From an uncultured Azospirillum sp. (GTDB lineage: Bacteria; Pseudomonadota; Alphaproteobacteria; Azospirillales; Azospirillaceae), in assembly GCA_937960755.1 (NCBI GenBank), contig CALGOL010000464.1, positions 1 to 13,052 of the forward strand: a stretch of DNA of 13,052 nucleotides. Direction: 5' to 3'. Below are positions 6,166 through 13,052 of this stretch, one piece after another; position 1 is the stretch's first letter; the number at the start of each line of letters is the position of its first letter. The notes below the pieces were generated by a model, which ran no database searches, was not told the DNA's origin, and saw only the letters and a list, made by a program, of their open reading frames with translations. A program made the position numbers and the translations under genes.

Positions 6166-7404
6166 TTACTTGCCCAGCCATTCCGGACGGTGCGGCACCT
6201 TGGCGTCATAGATCTTCGCCATGGTGAAGTCGTTTCCCTTCACCGACGCCTTGTAGACCATGACGTCGGTGGTGCCGCGGTGGTCGGTCGCGGTCCAGGT
6301 GTGCGGGGTGCAGACGCCTTCCAGACCGGCCGGAACCCAATCCTTCTTCTGGTACATCGCCTTCTTGACGTTGGCGCCGACGACGCCGCCAGGCATCTGC
6401 GCCGCCATGTCCATCGCTTCTTTCATGTAATAGGCGGCGCACACGCCGCGCATGTAGTGCACCGGGCGGGCCTCATTGCCCGACGGATCGGAAACCTTGG
6501 AGATTTCCCGCACCAAGTTCATGCCGGGGGTCTTGTCGTTCCAGGTGGCGGCGGCCACCACCCAGACGATGCCGTTCGCCGCTTCGCCCGACGCCTTCAG
6601 GCCGTTTTCGTCCATGCCCCAGATGTTGGCCATGAACTGGGTGTTGACGCCGACCGTCTCGCAGCTTTTCAGCAGCGAAATGGTCGAACCGGCGGTGTTG
6701 CCGAGGTAGGCGTAGTTGGCGCCCGATTCCTTCAGCGACAGGCATTGCGCCTTAAAGTCGCCCGGCTTCAGCGAATACTGAATCGGGTTCAGCACTTCAA
6801 AGCCCTGCTCGGCGGCGTAGGCGGCGCAAGCTTCCTTGGGCGCGTTGGGATAGGGGTGGTTGTCGCCCATGTGGATGAACTTGGGCTTGCCCGAACCGCC
6901 CTTGGCCTTGAAGTCGGCGGCGGCCCAGCCCACCAGACCGCGGCAGCCGTCGGTGTAGCTCGGGCCGTAGAAGAAGTTGTACGGGGCCGGCTTGGCGCCG
7001 CTGGTCCCCACCGGGTCGGTCAGGTGGCCGGAGTAGGACGCCGAGAAATAGGGGATTTCGTCCTTGGCGACGAAGGAGACCAGCGCTTCGGTGTCGCCGG
7101 TGCCCCAGCCTTGGATCGCCGCCGGCTTGCCGCCGCTGGTCCACTTCTTATAGGTCGCCATGGCGCGCGGCACTTCGTAGGCGTAGTCGGTGGTCTCGAA
7201 CGCGATCTTGCGCCCCAGCACGCCGCCGCGGCTGTTGATGAAGTTCAGCGCGTCGGAAACGCCCTGGCTGTAGGGCTTGGACACGGAAGCGGTGGCGCCG
7301 GTCAGGTCGGCCAGATGGCCGACTTTGACGTCTTCGGCGGCGAAAGCGGCGCCGGCGAAAGAGATGGCGACCAAGGCGGAACCCGCGAACAACTTGCTCT
7401 TCAT
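6166..7404 (-). CDS. Periplasmic substrate-binding protein of a LivK/HAAT-type ABC importer
   Basis: A 412-residue secreted ligand-binding protein of the Peripla_BP_6 type; it captures the substrate in the periplasm and delivers it to LivH/LivM. The N-terminus MKSKLFAGSALVAISFAGAA is a Sec signal peptide, with cleavage near AFA/AED at residues 22-24; there is no lipobox. The mature start VKVGHLADLTGATAS and the C-terminal TWTATDHRGTTDVMVYK are typical of the family. The mature protein carries six cysteines (DGC, EAC, AQC, KSC, GVC, GVC), so disulfides are possible. GGGAG about 9 nt upstream supports the start. Repeat structures flank the gene on both sides: an element upstream and a terminator downstream. 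That fits separate, higher expression of the binding protein than of the membrane parts. In this family the ligand may be an amino acid, aromatic acid, fatty acid or urea. The nearby CoA ligases favour a carboxylic acid. Confidence 0.93.
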   Translation of the reverse strand: MKSKLFAGSALVAISFAGAAFAAEDVKVGHLADLTGATASVSKPYSQGVSDALNFINSRGGVLGRKIAFETTDYAYEVPRAMATYKKWTSGGKPAAIQGWGTGDTEALVSFVAKDEIPYFSASYSGHLTDPVGTSGAKPAPYNFFYGPSYTDGCRGLVGWAAADFKAKGGSGKPKFIHMGDNHPYPNAPKEACAAYAAEQGFEVLNPIQYSLKPGDFKAQCLSLKESGANYAYLGNTAGSTISLLKSCETVGVNTQFMANIWGMDENGLKASGEAANGIVWVVAAATWNDKTPGMNLVREISKVSDPSGNEARPVHYMRGVCAAYYMKEAMDMAAQMPGGVVGANVKKAMYQKKDWVPAGLEGVCTPHTWTATDHRGTTDVMVYKASVKGNDFTMAKIYDAKVPHRPEWLGK

Positions 7405-7453
7405 AAGATTTCACTCCCTTTAGCGTTGTTTATTAATGTTGTTTACAACTACA
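7405..7453. promoter_or_regulatory. AT-rich leader of the binding-protein gene with an operator-like palindrome
   Basis: The 49 nt between the repeat element and the binding-protein start are AT-rich against a GC-rich background. They hold GTTGT-TT-ACAAC (7438-7449), a hyphenated palindrome, and two direct copies of GTTGTTTA (7427-7434 and 7438-7445). Such a layout could be an operator or a promoter for separate control of the binding protein. No convincing -35/-10 pair with correct spacing was found. Confidence 0.35.
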
Positions 7454-7454
7454 A

Positions 7455-7575
7455 CCCTCTCCCCCCTGGGGAGAGGGTGGAGGCGAAGCCTCCGGGTGAG
7501 GGGGCTGCTCAGCGACGAATCCCAAAGCAGCCCGCGTTTCCCCCTCACCCAACCCTCTCCCCAGGGGGGAGAGGG
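7455..7575. repeat. MITE-like intergenic repeat, copy A (CCCTCTCCCC family)
   Basis: A 121-bp element with perfect 23-bp terminal inverted repeats (7455-7477 and 7553-7575), each itself a hairpin of CCCTCTCCCC with GGGGAGAGGG. Inside are a short stem GGAGGC-gaa-GCCTCC (7479-7493), a pair GGGTGAGGGGG (7494-7504) with CCCCCTCACCC (7540-7550), and a central GGGCTGCT (7502-7509) with AGCAGCCC (7526-7533). The whole sequence can fold into a cruciform or long RNA stem. It begins 10 nt after the livM stop and separates livM from the binding-protein gene. It has no coding capacity. This repeat style is common in proteobacterial genomes and often gives spurious peptides ending TLSPGGRG. Confidence 0.88.
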
Positions 7576-7585
7576 CTACCCCCCA

Positions 7586-8659
7586 CTAGTAGGAGAACGG
7601 ATAGAACTTCCAGTACGACTTGATGAGCTTCCAGCGGTGGACCAGTCCATCCGGCTCGAAGATCAAGAAGAGGATGATGGCGAGGCCGATGGACGCCTGT
7701 TTGATGTAGGCGAGACCATTGGTCAGCCACGCCACGTCGGTTTCCGCCATCGCTTTGACGACGCTGACCGCAGCTTCCATGGTTTCCGGCAGCAGCACCA
7801 TGAAGGCGGTGCCCATCAGCGTGCCCATCACCGACCCCAAACCGCCGATGATAATCATGCCGAGGAACTGAATGGACAGCAGGATGGTGAAGCCTTCCGC
7901 CGACACAAACCCCAGGTAATGGCCGTAGAGCGCGCCGCCCAAACCGGCGAAGAACGACGACAGACCGAACGACAAGATGCGGTACTTGGCGAGGTTGACG
8001 CCCATCACCTCGGCCGAGAGGTAATGGTCGCGCACCGCGACGAAGGCGCGGCCGTCGCGGCTGCGCATCAGGTTGGCGCCCAGCACGTAAGCGATCACCG
8101 TGCAGAACAGCACGAAGTAGAAGTAGCCGCGGTCGCCGGAAAGCTCATAGCCGAACAGGTTGATCGGATTGGCCATGGCGCCGGACGAACCGCCGGAAAA
8201 CCAGTCGGCCCGCGCGAAGAAGTCTTCCAAAATGAACTGGGAGGCGAAGGTGGCGATGGCGAGATACAGCCCCTTCAGCCGGCCGGCGGGAATGCCGAAG
8301 ATCAGCCCCGGAATGATGGTGAACACGGCGGCCAGCGGGATGGAAAGCGCCACCGGCACGCCGTAGTTGTTGTTGAGATAGGCCGACATGAAGGCGCCGA
8401 AGCCGAAAAACCCGGCGTGGCCCAACGATATCTGGCCAGTAAACCCCACCAGAATATTCAGCCCCAAAGCGGCGACGCCGAGATAGCCGATCTGGATCAA
8501 AAGGTTGAGGTGATAGTTGTTCAAGAACAGCGGCCCGGCGATCAGCAGCGCCACCCCGCCGATGGCGAAGGCGCGGCTGACCGGGGTCGGGAAGATGGTG
8601 TTGTCGGCGGCGTAGCTGGTCTTGAACTGGCCGCAGGGGATCAGGCTGGAAGTAATCAT
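7586..8659 (-). CDS. livM: ABC importer inner-membrane permease, LivM type
   Basis: A 357-residue polytopic inner-membrane protein forming half of the translocation channel with LivH. It has a 30-residue N-terminal lead (MITSSLIPCGQFKTSYAADN), then about eight to ten hydrophobic helices. The conserved LivM segments are GLNILVGFTGQISLGHAGFF (66-85), the AIRAN-like cytoplasmic coupling stretch AFVAVRDHYLSAEVMGV, and GGLGSVMGTLMG near the C-terminus. The charged end FEPDGLVHRWKLIKSYWKF is typical of the family. The start is only 5 nt after the livH stop and AAGGG lies in that junction, so translation is probably coupled. The gene ends 10 nt before repeat copy A. Substrate specificity is set mostly by the binding protein. 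Confidence 0.94.
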   Translation of the reverse strand: MITSSLIPCGQFKTSYAADNTIFPTPVSRAFAIGGVALLIAGPLFLNNYHLNLLIQIGYLGVAALGLNILVGFTGQISLGHAGFFGFGAFMSAYLNNNYGVPVALSIPLAAVFTIIPGLIFGIPAGRLKGLYLAIATFASQFILEDFFARADWFSGGSSGAMANPINLFGYELSGDRGYFYFVLFCTVIAYVLGANLMRSRDGRAFVAVRDHYLSAEVMGVNLAKYRILSFGLSSFFAGLGGALYGHYLGFVSAEGFTILLSIQFLGMIIIGGLGSVMGTLMGTAFMVLLPETMEAAVSVVKAMAETDVAWLTNGLAYIKQASIGLAIILFLIFEPDGLVHRWKLIKSYWKFYPFSY

Positions 8660-8664
8660 CGCCC

Positions 8665-9558
8665 TTAAACCCTTTCAATCTTCTTGGTGCCGAACAGGCC
8701 GTACGGCTTGACCATCAAGATGACGATCAGCACGTAGAACGGCGCCACGGTGTAAAGGTTGCCGATTTGCAGCCACTGGCCGTCGACGTATTCGGCCATG
8801 TTCTCCAGCACGCCGATAATCAGCCCGCCGACGATGGCGCCGACGATGGAGTCGAGACCGCCGACGATGACGGCGGGGAACACCTTGATGCCGAAGAACG
8901 ACAACGCCCCCGACACGCCGTTGACCATGCCGACCACCACGCCGGCCAAAGCCGACACCATGGCGGAAATCGCCCAGGCGGTGGCGAACACCGCCTTGAC
9001 CGAGATGCCCAGGCTCTGCGCCACCTGCTGGTTAAAGGCGGTGGCGCGCATCGCCAGACCCATGCGGGAATACTTAAAGAACCAAGCGAAGCCGATCATG
9101 ATGGCGATGGAGACCACCAGACTCATCAGATAGGCCGGCTGAACTTGCAGGCCGAAAATGTCCACCGACTTGACCGGGAAGATCTCCGGGAACGGCTCGA
9201 CGTCGGCGCCGAAAATCCATTTGGTGATCGCCTGGAAGAAGATCGACAGGCCGATGGTCACCATGATGACCGAAATAATCGGCTCGCCGATCAGCGGCCG
9301 CAGCACCACCATTTGCAGCGCCACGCCAAAGGCCAGCATGAACAGGAAGGTGAGCGGGAAACCGAACCAGAACGGCAGGCCGGCGTCCACCACCAGCCAC
9401 CAGCAGGTCCAAGCGCCAATCAACAGAAATTCGCCCTGGGCGAAGTTGACCACTTGGGTGGATTTGTAGATCAGCACGAAGCACATGGCGACGACGCCAT
9501 ACAGCATGCCGACGATCAGCCCGTTGACGAGCAGTTGCAGGAAAAGACTTCCAGACAT
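8665..9558 (-). CDS. livH: ABC importer inner-membrane permease, LivH type
   Basis: A 297-residue polytopic permease, the usual LivH length, partner of LivM. Hallmarks are the N-terminal LVNGLIVGMLYGVVAMCFVL helix, STQVVNFAQGEF (33-44, the conserved LivH signature), the cytoplasmic coupling loop RMGLAMRATAFNQQVAQSLGI and the late PAVIVGGLDSIVGAIVGGL stretch, followed by MVKPYGLFG at the C-terminus. GGAG 8 nt before the ATG supports the start. The gene follows the acyl-CoA ligase gene by 11 nt and precedes livM by 5 nt, so ligase and permeases are translated from one message. Confidence 0.95.
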   Translation of the reverse strand: MSGSLFLQLLVNGLIVGMLYGVVAMCFVLIYKSTQVVNFAQGEFLLIGAWTCWWLVVDAGLPFWFGFPLTFLFMLAFGVALQMVVLRPLIGEPIISVIMVTIGLSIFFQAITKWIFGADVEPFPEIFPVKSVDIFGLQVQPAYLMSLVVSIAIMIGFAWFFKYSRMGLAMRATAFNQQVAQSLGISVKAVFATAWAISAMVSALAGVVVGMVNGVSGALSFFGIKVFPAVIVGGLDSIVGAIVGGLIIGVLENMAEYVDGQWLQIGNLYTVAPFYVLIVILMVKPYGLFGTKKIERV

Positions 9559-9569
9559 GGGAAATTCTC

Positions 9570-11504
9570 CTATTCCGCGGCGACGGCGTATTGCGGCGGC
9601 GGCAGCAGGGTCGCCAGCTTCAGTTCGGTCTTGACCCTGGTGGTCGAACCGTCCTGGAAGGTGATGACCGCATCCACCGGCACCGTCGCGCGGTCGGCGT
9701 AAATCGCGTCGATGATTTCGGCGTATTTCTCGTTGATGACGCCGCGGCGCACCTTGCGGGTGCGGGTCAGCTCGCCGTCGTCGGCGTCCAGCTCCTTATA
9801 GAGCAGGACGAATTTGCGGATGCGCTGCGGCTCCGGCAGGGTGGCGTTAACCCCCTCCACTTCTCGCGTCAGCAACTCGTAGACCTGGGGCTGCGCCGAC
9901 AGGTTGGTGTAGTTGGTGAAGGAGATTTGCCGCTGTTCCGCCCATTTCGAGACGATGGAGTAGCGAATGCAGACGATGGCCGACAGATACGGCTTATCCG
10001 ACCCCAAGATCACCGCCTCGGCGATGTAGGGGGAGAATTTCAGCTTGTTTTCAATAAACTGCGGCGAGAAGCGCACGCCCATCGAGGTGGTCGCCAGATC
10101 CTTGATGCGGTCGATCACCACCAGATGGCCGTTTTCCTTCTTGATGTAGCCGGCGTCGCCGGTCTTCAGCCAACCGCCTTCCAGCATGTCGGCGGCCGAG
10201 GCTTCCGGGTTCTGGTAGTAGCCGGCGAACATGCCGTCGGTGCGGGCGACGATCTCCCCCACCCCGTTGACGTCGGCGCCGTCGATGCGCACTTCGGCGT
10301 CGTCAAAGGGAATCCCCACCGTGTCGAAGTCGACGTCGTCGCCGCGATGCACGGTGTAGGCGCCGGCCAGTTCGGTTTGGCCGTAAATCTGGCGCAGCGG
10401 CACCCCCATCGCCTGGAAGAAGCGGAAGGTGTCCGGCCCCAGCGCCGCGCCGCCGGTGGCCGCCGACTTCAGGAACGAAAAGCCGATGCGGTCGCGCAAG
10501 GCGCGGAACAGGATGAAGTCGGCAAGCGCCGAGCGCCGGCCTTGCGCCAGCGCCTCCAGCCCCAGCTTCATGCCCCAGTCGAACATCTTTTGCTTGAGCC
10601 TTGTCGAATCCATCATGCGGGAGCGCACTTCGGCCGCGATGGCTTCCCACATGCGCGGGGCGAGCAGAACGAAATGCGGGCCGATTTCCCGCATGTCGGC
10701 CATCATGGTTTCCGGCTCTTCGACGAAATTGACGATGTTGCGGCAAAGCAGCGGCTGACCCACCGCATAGATCTGCTCCATGATCCACGGCAGCGGCAGA
10801 ACCGAGACGTAGTTTTCCCCGGCGTTCTTGGGATCGGCGCGCAAGTAAGCGGCGCAGTGGCGCAAGAACGGCCCCGGCGTCAGCATGGCGAGCTTGGGGT
10901 TCGACGTGGTGCCCGACGTGGTCACCAGCACGGCGACGTCGTCGCCATTGCCGGCGTTCACTTCGGCCATGAAGCGGCCCGGCTCCTTGGTCGCCAGCGC
11001 GTCGCCCAGTTGGCGCAGATCGTCGGCGAAGATCAGCCGCGGGTCCTTGTGCTTGCGCATGCCGCGGGGATCAAAATAGACGATATGGCGCAGGTTGGGG
11101 ACTTGCTCGGAAATCTCCAGCAGCTTGTCCACCTGCTCCTCATCCTCGGCCAGCACGACGGCGGCTTGGGTGTAGGTCAGCAGATAGGCCACTTCGTTGT
11201 TCATGGAGTCTTGGTAGACGCCCAAGGACAACGCGCCGATGGCGTGGGCCGCCAGTTCGCCCCACAGCCATTCCGGCCGGTTCTTGCCCAAAATCGCCAC
11301 CACGTCGCCGCGGCCGACGCCCAGCGACGCCATGCCCAGCGCCAGCCGGCGCACCTGATCCAGATAATCGGTCCAAGTGAAGCTGTTCCAGATGCCGAAC
11401 TCCTTTTCCCGCATCGCCGTGTCGTTGGGAAAACGCCGGGCGTTCTCCACCAGCAATTTGGGAAAAGTGTCGAACTTACTCATGTCGATATCGACGTTCG
11501 CCAT
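9570..11504 (-). CDS. Long-chain-type acyl-CoA ligase (AMP-forming)
   Basis: A 644-residue ANL-superfamily enzyme of the long-chain (ACSL/bubblegum-like) group; it converts a fatty or related acid plus ATP and CoA to acyl-CoA, AMP and pyrophosphate in the cytoplasm. Motifs are complete: P-loop TTSGTTSNPK (195-204; the usual Gly after SGTT is Ser), YGQTELAG (374-381), GGWLKTGD (443-450), DRIKD (465-469) and Lys584 in TRTRKVRRG as the adenylation lysine. GGGGGAG 9 nt upstream of the first ATG supports the 11504 start; a second in-frame ATG lies seven codons in. It sits between livG and livH with gaps of 20 and 11 nt, so it is an integral part of the transporter operon. The inference is that it traps the imported acid as its CoA ester. 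Chain length and substrate class are not readable. Confidence 0.93.
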   Translation of the reverse strand: MANVDIDMSKFDTFPKLLVENARRFPNDTAMREKEFGIWNSFTWTDYLDQVRRLALGMASLGVGRGDVVAILGKNRPEWLWGELAAHAIGALSLGVYQDSMNNEVAYLLTYTQAAVVLAEDEEQVDKLLEISEQVPNLRHIVYFDPRGMRKHKDPRLIFADDLRQLGDALATKEPGRFMAEVNAGNGDDVAVLVTTSGTTSNPKLAMLTPGPFLRHCAAYLRADPKNAGENYVSVLPLPWIMEQIYAVGQPLLCRNIVNFVEEPETMMADMREIGPHFVLLAPRMWEAIAAEVRSRMMDSTRLKQKMFDWGMKLGLEALAQGRRSALADFILFRALRDRIGFSFLKSAATGGAALGPDTFRFFQAMGVPLRQIYGQTELAGAYTVHRGDDVDFDTVGIPFDDAEVRIDGADVNGVGEIVARTDGMFAGYYQNPEASAADMLEGGWLKTGDAGYIKKENGHLVVIDRIKDLATTSMGVRFSPQFIENKLKFSPYIAEAVILGSDKPYLSAIVCIRYSIVSKWAEQRQISFTNYTNLSAQPQVYELLTREVEGVNATLPEPQRIRKFVLLYKELDADDGELTRTRKVRRGVINEKYAEIIDAIYADRATVPVDAVITFQDGSTTRVKTELKLATLLPPPQYAVAAE

Positions 11505-11524
11505 AATAGAAATCTCCCCCCGCG

Positions 11525-12352
11525 TCAGGCGCTGGCGCGCATGGGCGCTTTTTCTTCTTCGTCATCGACGCCGAGATAGGCGGTCTTGACGCGCTCATTG
11601 CTCATGATTTCATCCGGCAGGCCGTCGGCGATCTTGCGGCCGAACTCCAGCACCACGACGCGGTGGGAGATGTCCATCACCACCCCCATGTCATGCTCGA
11701 TCATCACCACCGTCATGCCCCATTCTTCGTTGAGGTCGACGATGTAGCGAGCCATGTCCTCTTTCTCTTCGAGGTTCATGCCGGCCATCGGCTCATCCAG
11801 CAGGATGATTTTCGGCTCGACCGCGATGGCGCGGGCCAGCTCGACCCGCTTGCGCAGGCCGTAAGACAGCGTGCCGGCGGTGGCCTTGCGGATATGGTTG
11901 ATTTCCAGAAAGTCGATGATGTCTTCGACCTTGCGGCGGTGCGCCAGTTCTTCTTGCTGCGCGCCGCCCGCCCAATAGACGCTTCCGGTGAGGAAGTTGT
12001 TTTTCAGCAGGTGATGGCGGCCGACCATGACGTTGTCGAGCACGCTCATGTGGCCGAACAGCGCCAGATTCTGAAAAGTCCGGCCGATGCCCAGCACGGC
12101 GCGCTGGTTGGGCGTCAAGGGCGTGACGTCGCGGCCTTCCAGATACACCTTGCCGGCGGTGGGGGTGTAGCGCCCGGAAATGCAGTTGAGCATCGAGGTC
12201 TTGCCGGCGCCGTTGGGGCCGATGATCGAAAACAGCTCGCTTTTTTTCACGTGAAAGCTGACCTCGGTCAGCGCGCGGACGCCGCCGAAGCCCAAGGACA
12301 CGTCGCGCACTTCCAGCAGCGGCGTCGCCGCGCCCGCGGTCGATGCAGTCAT
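11525..12352 (-). CDS. livG: ABC importer ATPase, LivG type
   Basis: The second ATPase of the importer, 275 residues. Motifs: Walker A GPNGAGKTS (45-53), Q-loop Gln94 in RTFQN, signature LSYGLRKR (162-169), Walker B IILLDEP (182-188) and switch His220 in MIEHDMG. The signature has Tyr-Gly-Leu in place of the canonical Gly-Gly-Gln; the LivG family often carries a 'YG' variant here, so this is not a defect. The inserted segment LLKNNFLTGSVYWAGGAQQEE (about 115-135) is the usual LivG insertion. The C-terminus is acidic (DDEEE) where LivF is strongly basic, a possible charge match between the two ATPases. GGAGGA 7 nt before the ATG supports the start. It is the first transporter gene after a 357-nt gap, so the operon promoter is probably just upstream. 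Confidence 0.94.
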   Translation of the reverse strand: MTASTAGAATPLLEVRDVSLGFGGVRALTEVSFHVKKSELFSIIGPNGAGKTSMLNCISGRYTPTAGKVYLEGRDVTPLTPNQRAVLGIGRTFQNLALFGHMSVLDNVMVGRHHLLKNNFLTGSVYWAGGAQQEELAHRRKVEDIIDFLEINHIRKATAGTLSYGLRKRVELARAIAVEPKIILLDEPMAGMNLEEKEDMARYIVDLNEEWGMTVVMIEHDMGVVMDISHRVVVLEFGRKIADGLPDEIMSNERVKTAYLGVDDEEEKAPMRASA

Positions 12353-12548
12353 GAACCTTTCCTCCCGAACGAACGCCCGTTTTTATTTTTAGCGGTGGGC
12401 GTGCTTGGTTTGTCGTTACGTCTAAATCGCTTGGTCTCTCATATTGCGAAAATCCGCCGGACGTTCGTTCGCGGATCGAACGTCCGGCGCCAGTTACGCC
12501 GCGGGGGAAATCGTCACGCGGCGGGAAAATGGTTGGACGGTCTTACGA
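12353..12548. promoter_or_regulatory. Probable promoter/operator region of the livG-led operon
   Basis: This is the gene-free stretch upstream of livG up to the repeat element. Near livG the minus strand has an AT-rich TAAAAATAAAAA run (about 12382-12393), and ACGACA lies 19 nt further upstream of its first hexamer. That is a poor promoter match with a long spacer, so no firm promoter is called. A 10-nt CGAACGAACG (12366-12375) recurs inverted at 12462-12471, inside the strong hairpin listed separately. Apart from these I see no gene or RNA motif here. Confidence 0.4.
12455..12489. repeat. 13-bp perfect inverted repeat upstream of livG
   Basis: CGCCGGACGTTCG (12455-12467) and its exact complement CGAACGTCCGGCG (12477-12489) surround a 9-nt spacer. 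On the minus strand the stem is followed by GATTTTCG, a short T-run, so it could be a weak intrinsic terminator for the upstream aacS gene. Equally it has the size of a dimeric-repressor operator for the livG operon. The sequence alone does not decide between the two. Confidence 0.7.
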
Positions 12549-12672
12549 CCCTCTCCCCCCTGGGGAGAGGGTGGAGACGCAGTCTCCGGGTGAGGGGGCC
12601 GACGCAGGATATTGTCCCAAAATCAGCAACGTTTTCCCCCTCACCCCAACCCTCTCCCCAGGGGGGAGAGGG
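12549..12672. repeat. MITE-like intergenic repeat, copy B (CCCTCTCCCC family)
   Basis: A 124-bp relative of copy A with identical 23-bp terminal inverted repeats (12549-12571 and 12650-12672). The internal stem is GGAGAC-gca-GTCTCC (12573-12587), in which one G-C pair of copy A has become A-T on both sides. GGGTGAGGGGG (12588-12598) pairs with CCCCCTCACCC (12636-12646). The centre differs from copy A but shares TCCCAAA and CAGC blocks, showing common descent. It lies 37 nt after the aacS stop and separates aacS from the livG operon. Confidence 0.88.
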
Positions 12673-12709
12673 AGAACCGCCCGTCTTTATCTCCTCTTCT
12701 CTACCCTCC

Positions 12710-13052
12710 CTACCCCGCCAACTCTTGCCGGCCGCGGAACTGGTCCAAGGCTTCCGGGTTGGCGAGCGCTTCGGTGTTTTTGACGGCCCGGCCATGCACG
12801 ACGTCGCGCACCGCCAGTTCGGTGATTTTGCCCGACCGGGTGCGCGGGATGTCCGTCACCTGGACGATCTTCGCCGGCACATGGCGGGGCGAGCAGTTGT
12901 CTTTGATCCGCTTGCGGATGGCGTCTTCCAGCGCCTTGTCCAGTGCTGCGCCGGGGCGCAGCGTGACGAACAGCACGACGCGCACGTCGTCGCCCCACTC
13001 CTGGCCGATGCAGATGGACTCCAAGATCTGCGGCAGTTGCTCAACCTGACGG
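12710..13052 (-). CDS. aacS: Acetoacetyl-CoA synthetase, C-terminal part (5' end outside the window)
   Basis: The frame is open from the right edge to a TAG at 12712-12710, giving about 113 residues. It reads VEQLPQILESICIGQEWGDD and continues through VRVVLFVTLRPG, NCSPRHVPAKIV, IPRTRSGKITELAVRDVVHG and RAVKNTEALANPEALDQF. This matches the C-terminal domain of acetoacetate-CoA ligase as I know the family; SGKI(T/V)ELAVR and HG(R)xVKNTxALANPEAL are characteristic, and the SGK lysine is the adenylation lysine. The enzyme activates acetoacetate with ATP and CoA, linking ketone bodies or PHB breakdown to central metabolism. It is co-directional with the liv operon but separated by 357 nt holding repeat B and a hairpin, so it is probably a separate transcript. 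Confidence 0.9.
   Translation of the reverse strand, partial: RQVEQLPQILESICIGQEWGDDVRVVLFVTLRPGAALDKALEDAIRKRIKDNCSPRHVPAKIVQVTDIPRTRSGKITELAVRDVVHGRAVKNTEALANPEALDQFRGRQELAG

Noticed and set aside
5443..7623. A 726-codon open frame on the plus strand
   Set aside because: It runs antisense to livF and the binding-protein gene, both with full family motifs. Its translation is His/Gly/Arg/Val-rich low-complexity text typical of GC-rich shadow frames.
7436..8668. A 410-codon open frame on the plus strand
   Set aside because: It is antisense to livM and its first part is the repeat element; the rest is Glu/Gln/His/Arg-rich without motifs.
9591..11579. A 662-codon open frame on the plus strand
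   Set aside because: It is antisense to the complete acyl-CoA ligase gene, has no recognisable domain and shows shadow-frame composition.
5152..12672. CRISPR array or other tandem repeat system
   Set aside because: The repeats are isolated, palindromic and kilobases apart, with no regular spacers and no cas genes.
12514..12795. Small open frames over repeat copy B giving peptides such as LTPTLSPGGRG
   Set aside because: These are translations of the non-coding repeat, a known kind of spurious gene call, and overlap the end of aacS.

Overview
The window is GC-rich DNA with dense, mostly one-directional gene packing. Protein families and intergenic repeats point to an alphaproteobacterium, possibly Rhodospirillales-like. 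That placement is inferred from protein style and repeat type, not from a marker gene. Eleven consecutive genes (1715 to the right edge) lie on the minus strand. One gene (patatin) is on the plus strand, and a truncated lipoprotein gene diverges from it at the left edge.

In transcription order, from high to low coordinates, the minus-strand block reads as follows. It starts with the 3' end of an acetoacetyl-CoA synthetase (aacS). A 357-nt gap follows, holding a 124-bp repeat element and a 13-bp inverted repeat. Next come livG (ATPase), a 644-residue long-chain-type acyl-CoA ligase, livH and livM (permeases), then a second copy of the repeat. A secreted LivK-type binding protein follows, ending in a hairpin terminator. 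Then come livF (ATPase), a different palindromic repeat, a PaaK-type CoA-ligase homologue, a tandem universal stress protein, an AhpD-like peroxidase-related protein and a TetR regulator.

All five parts of a branched-chain-amino-acid-type (HAAT) ABC importer are present, but they are interleaved with two adenylate-forming CoA ligases and preceded by a third. The best reading is uptake of a carboxylic acid (fatty, aromatic or keto acid) coupled to CoA activation in the cytoplasm, rather than amino-acid import. The substrate cannot be read from the sequence. The downstream stress protein, peroxidase-like protein and TetR factor may belong to the same regulon.

The gaps in the cluster are occupied by structured repeats. 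Two related elements (7455-7575 and 12549-12672) carry identical 23-bp terminal inverted repeats and show a compensatory base change in an internal stem. A solo arm at 6126-6150 has a T-run and looks like a working terminator after the binding-protein gene. A separate element at 5152-5232 is built of two sub-hairpins that also differ by compensated changes. No rRNA, tRNA, CRISPR array, transposase or phage gene was seen.

I found no clearly new defence or mobile system. The most interesting points are the transporter-ligase architecture, the PaaK homologue without a canonical P-loop, and the covarying intergenic repeats that divide the liv operon.
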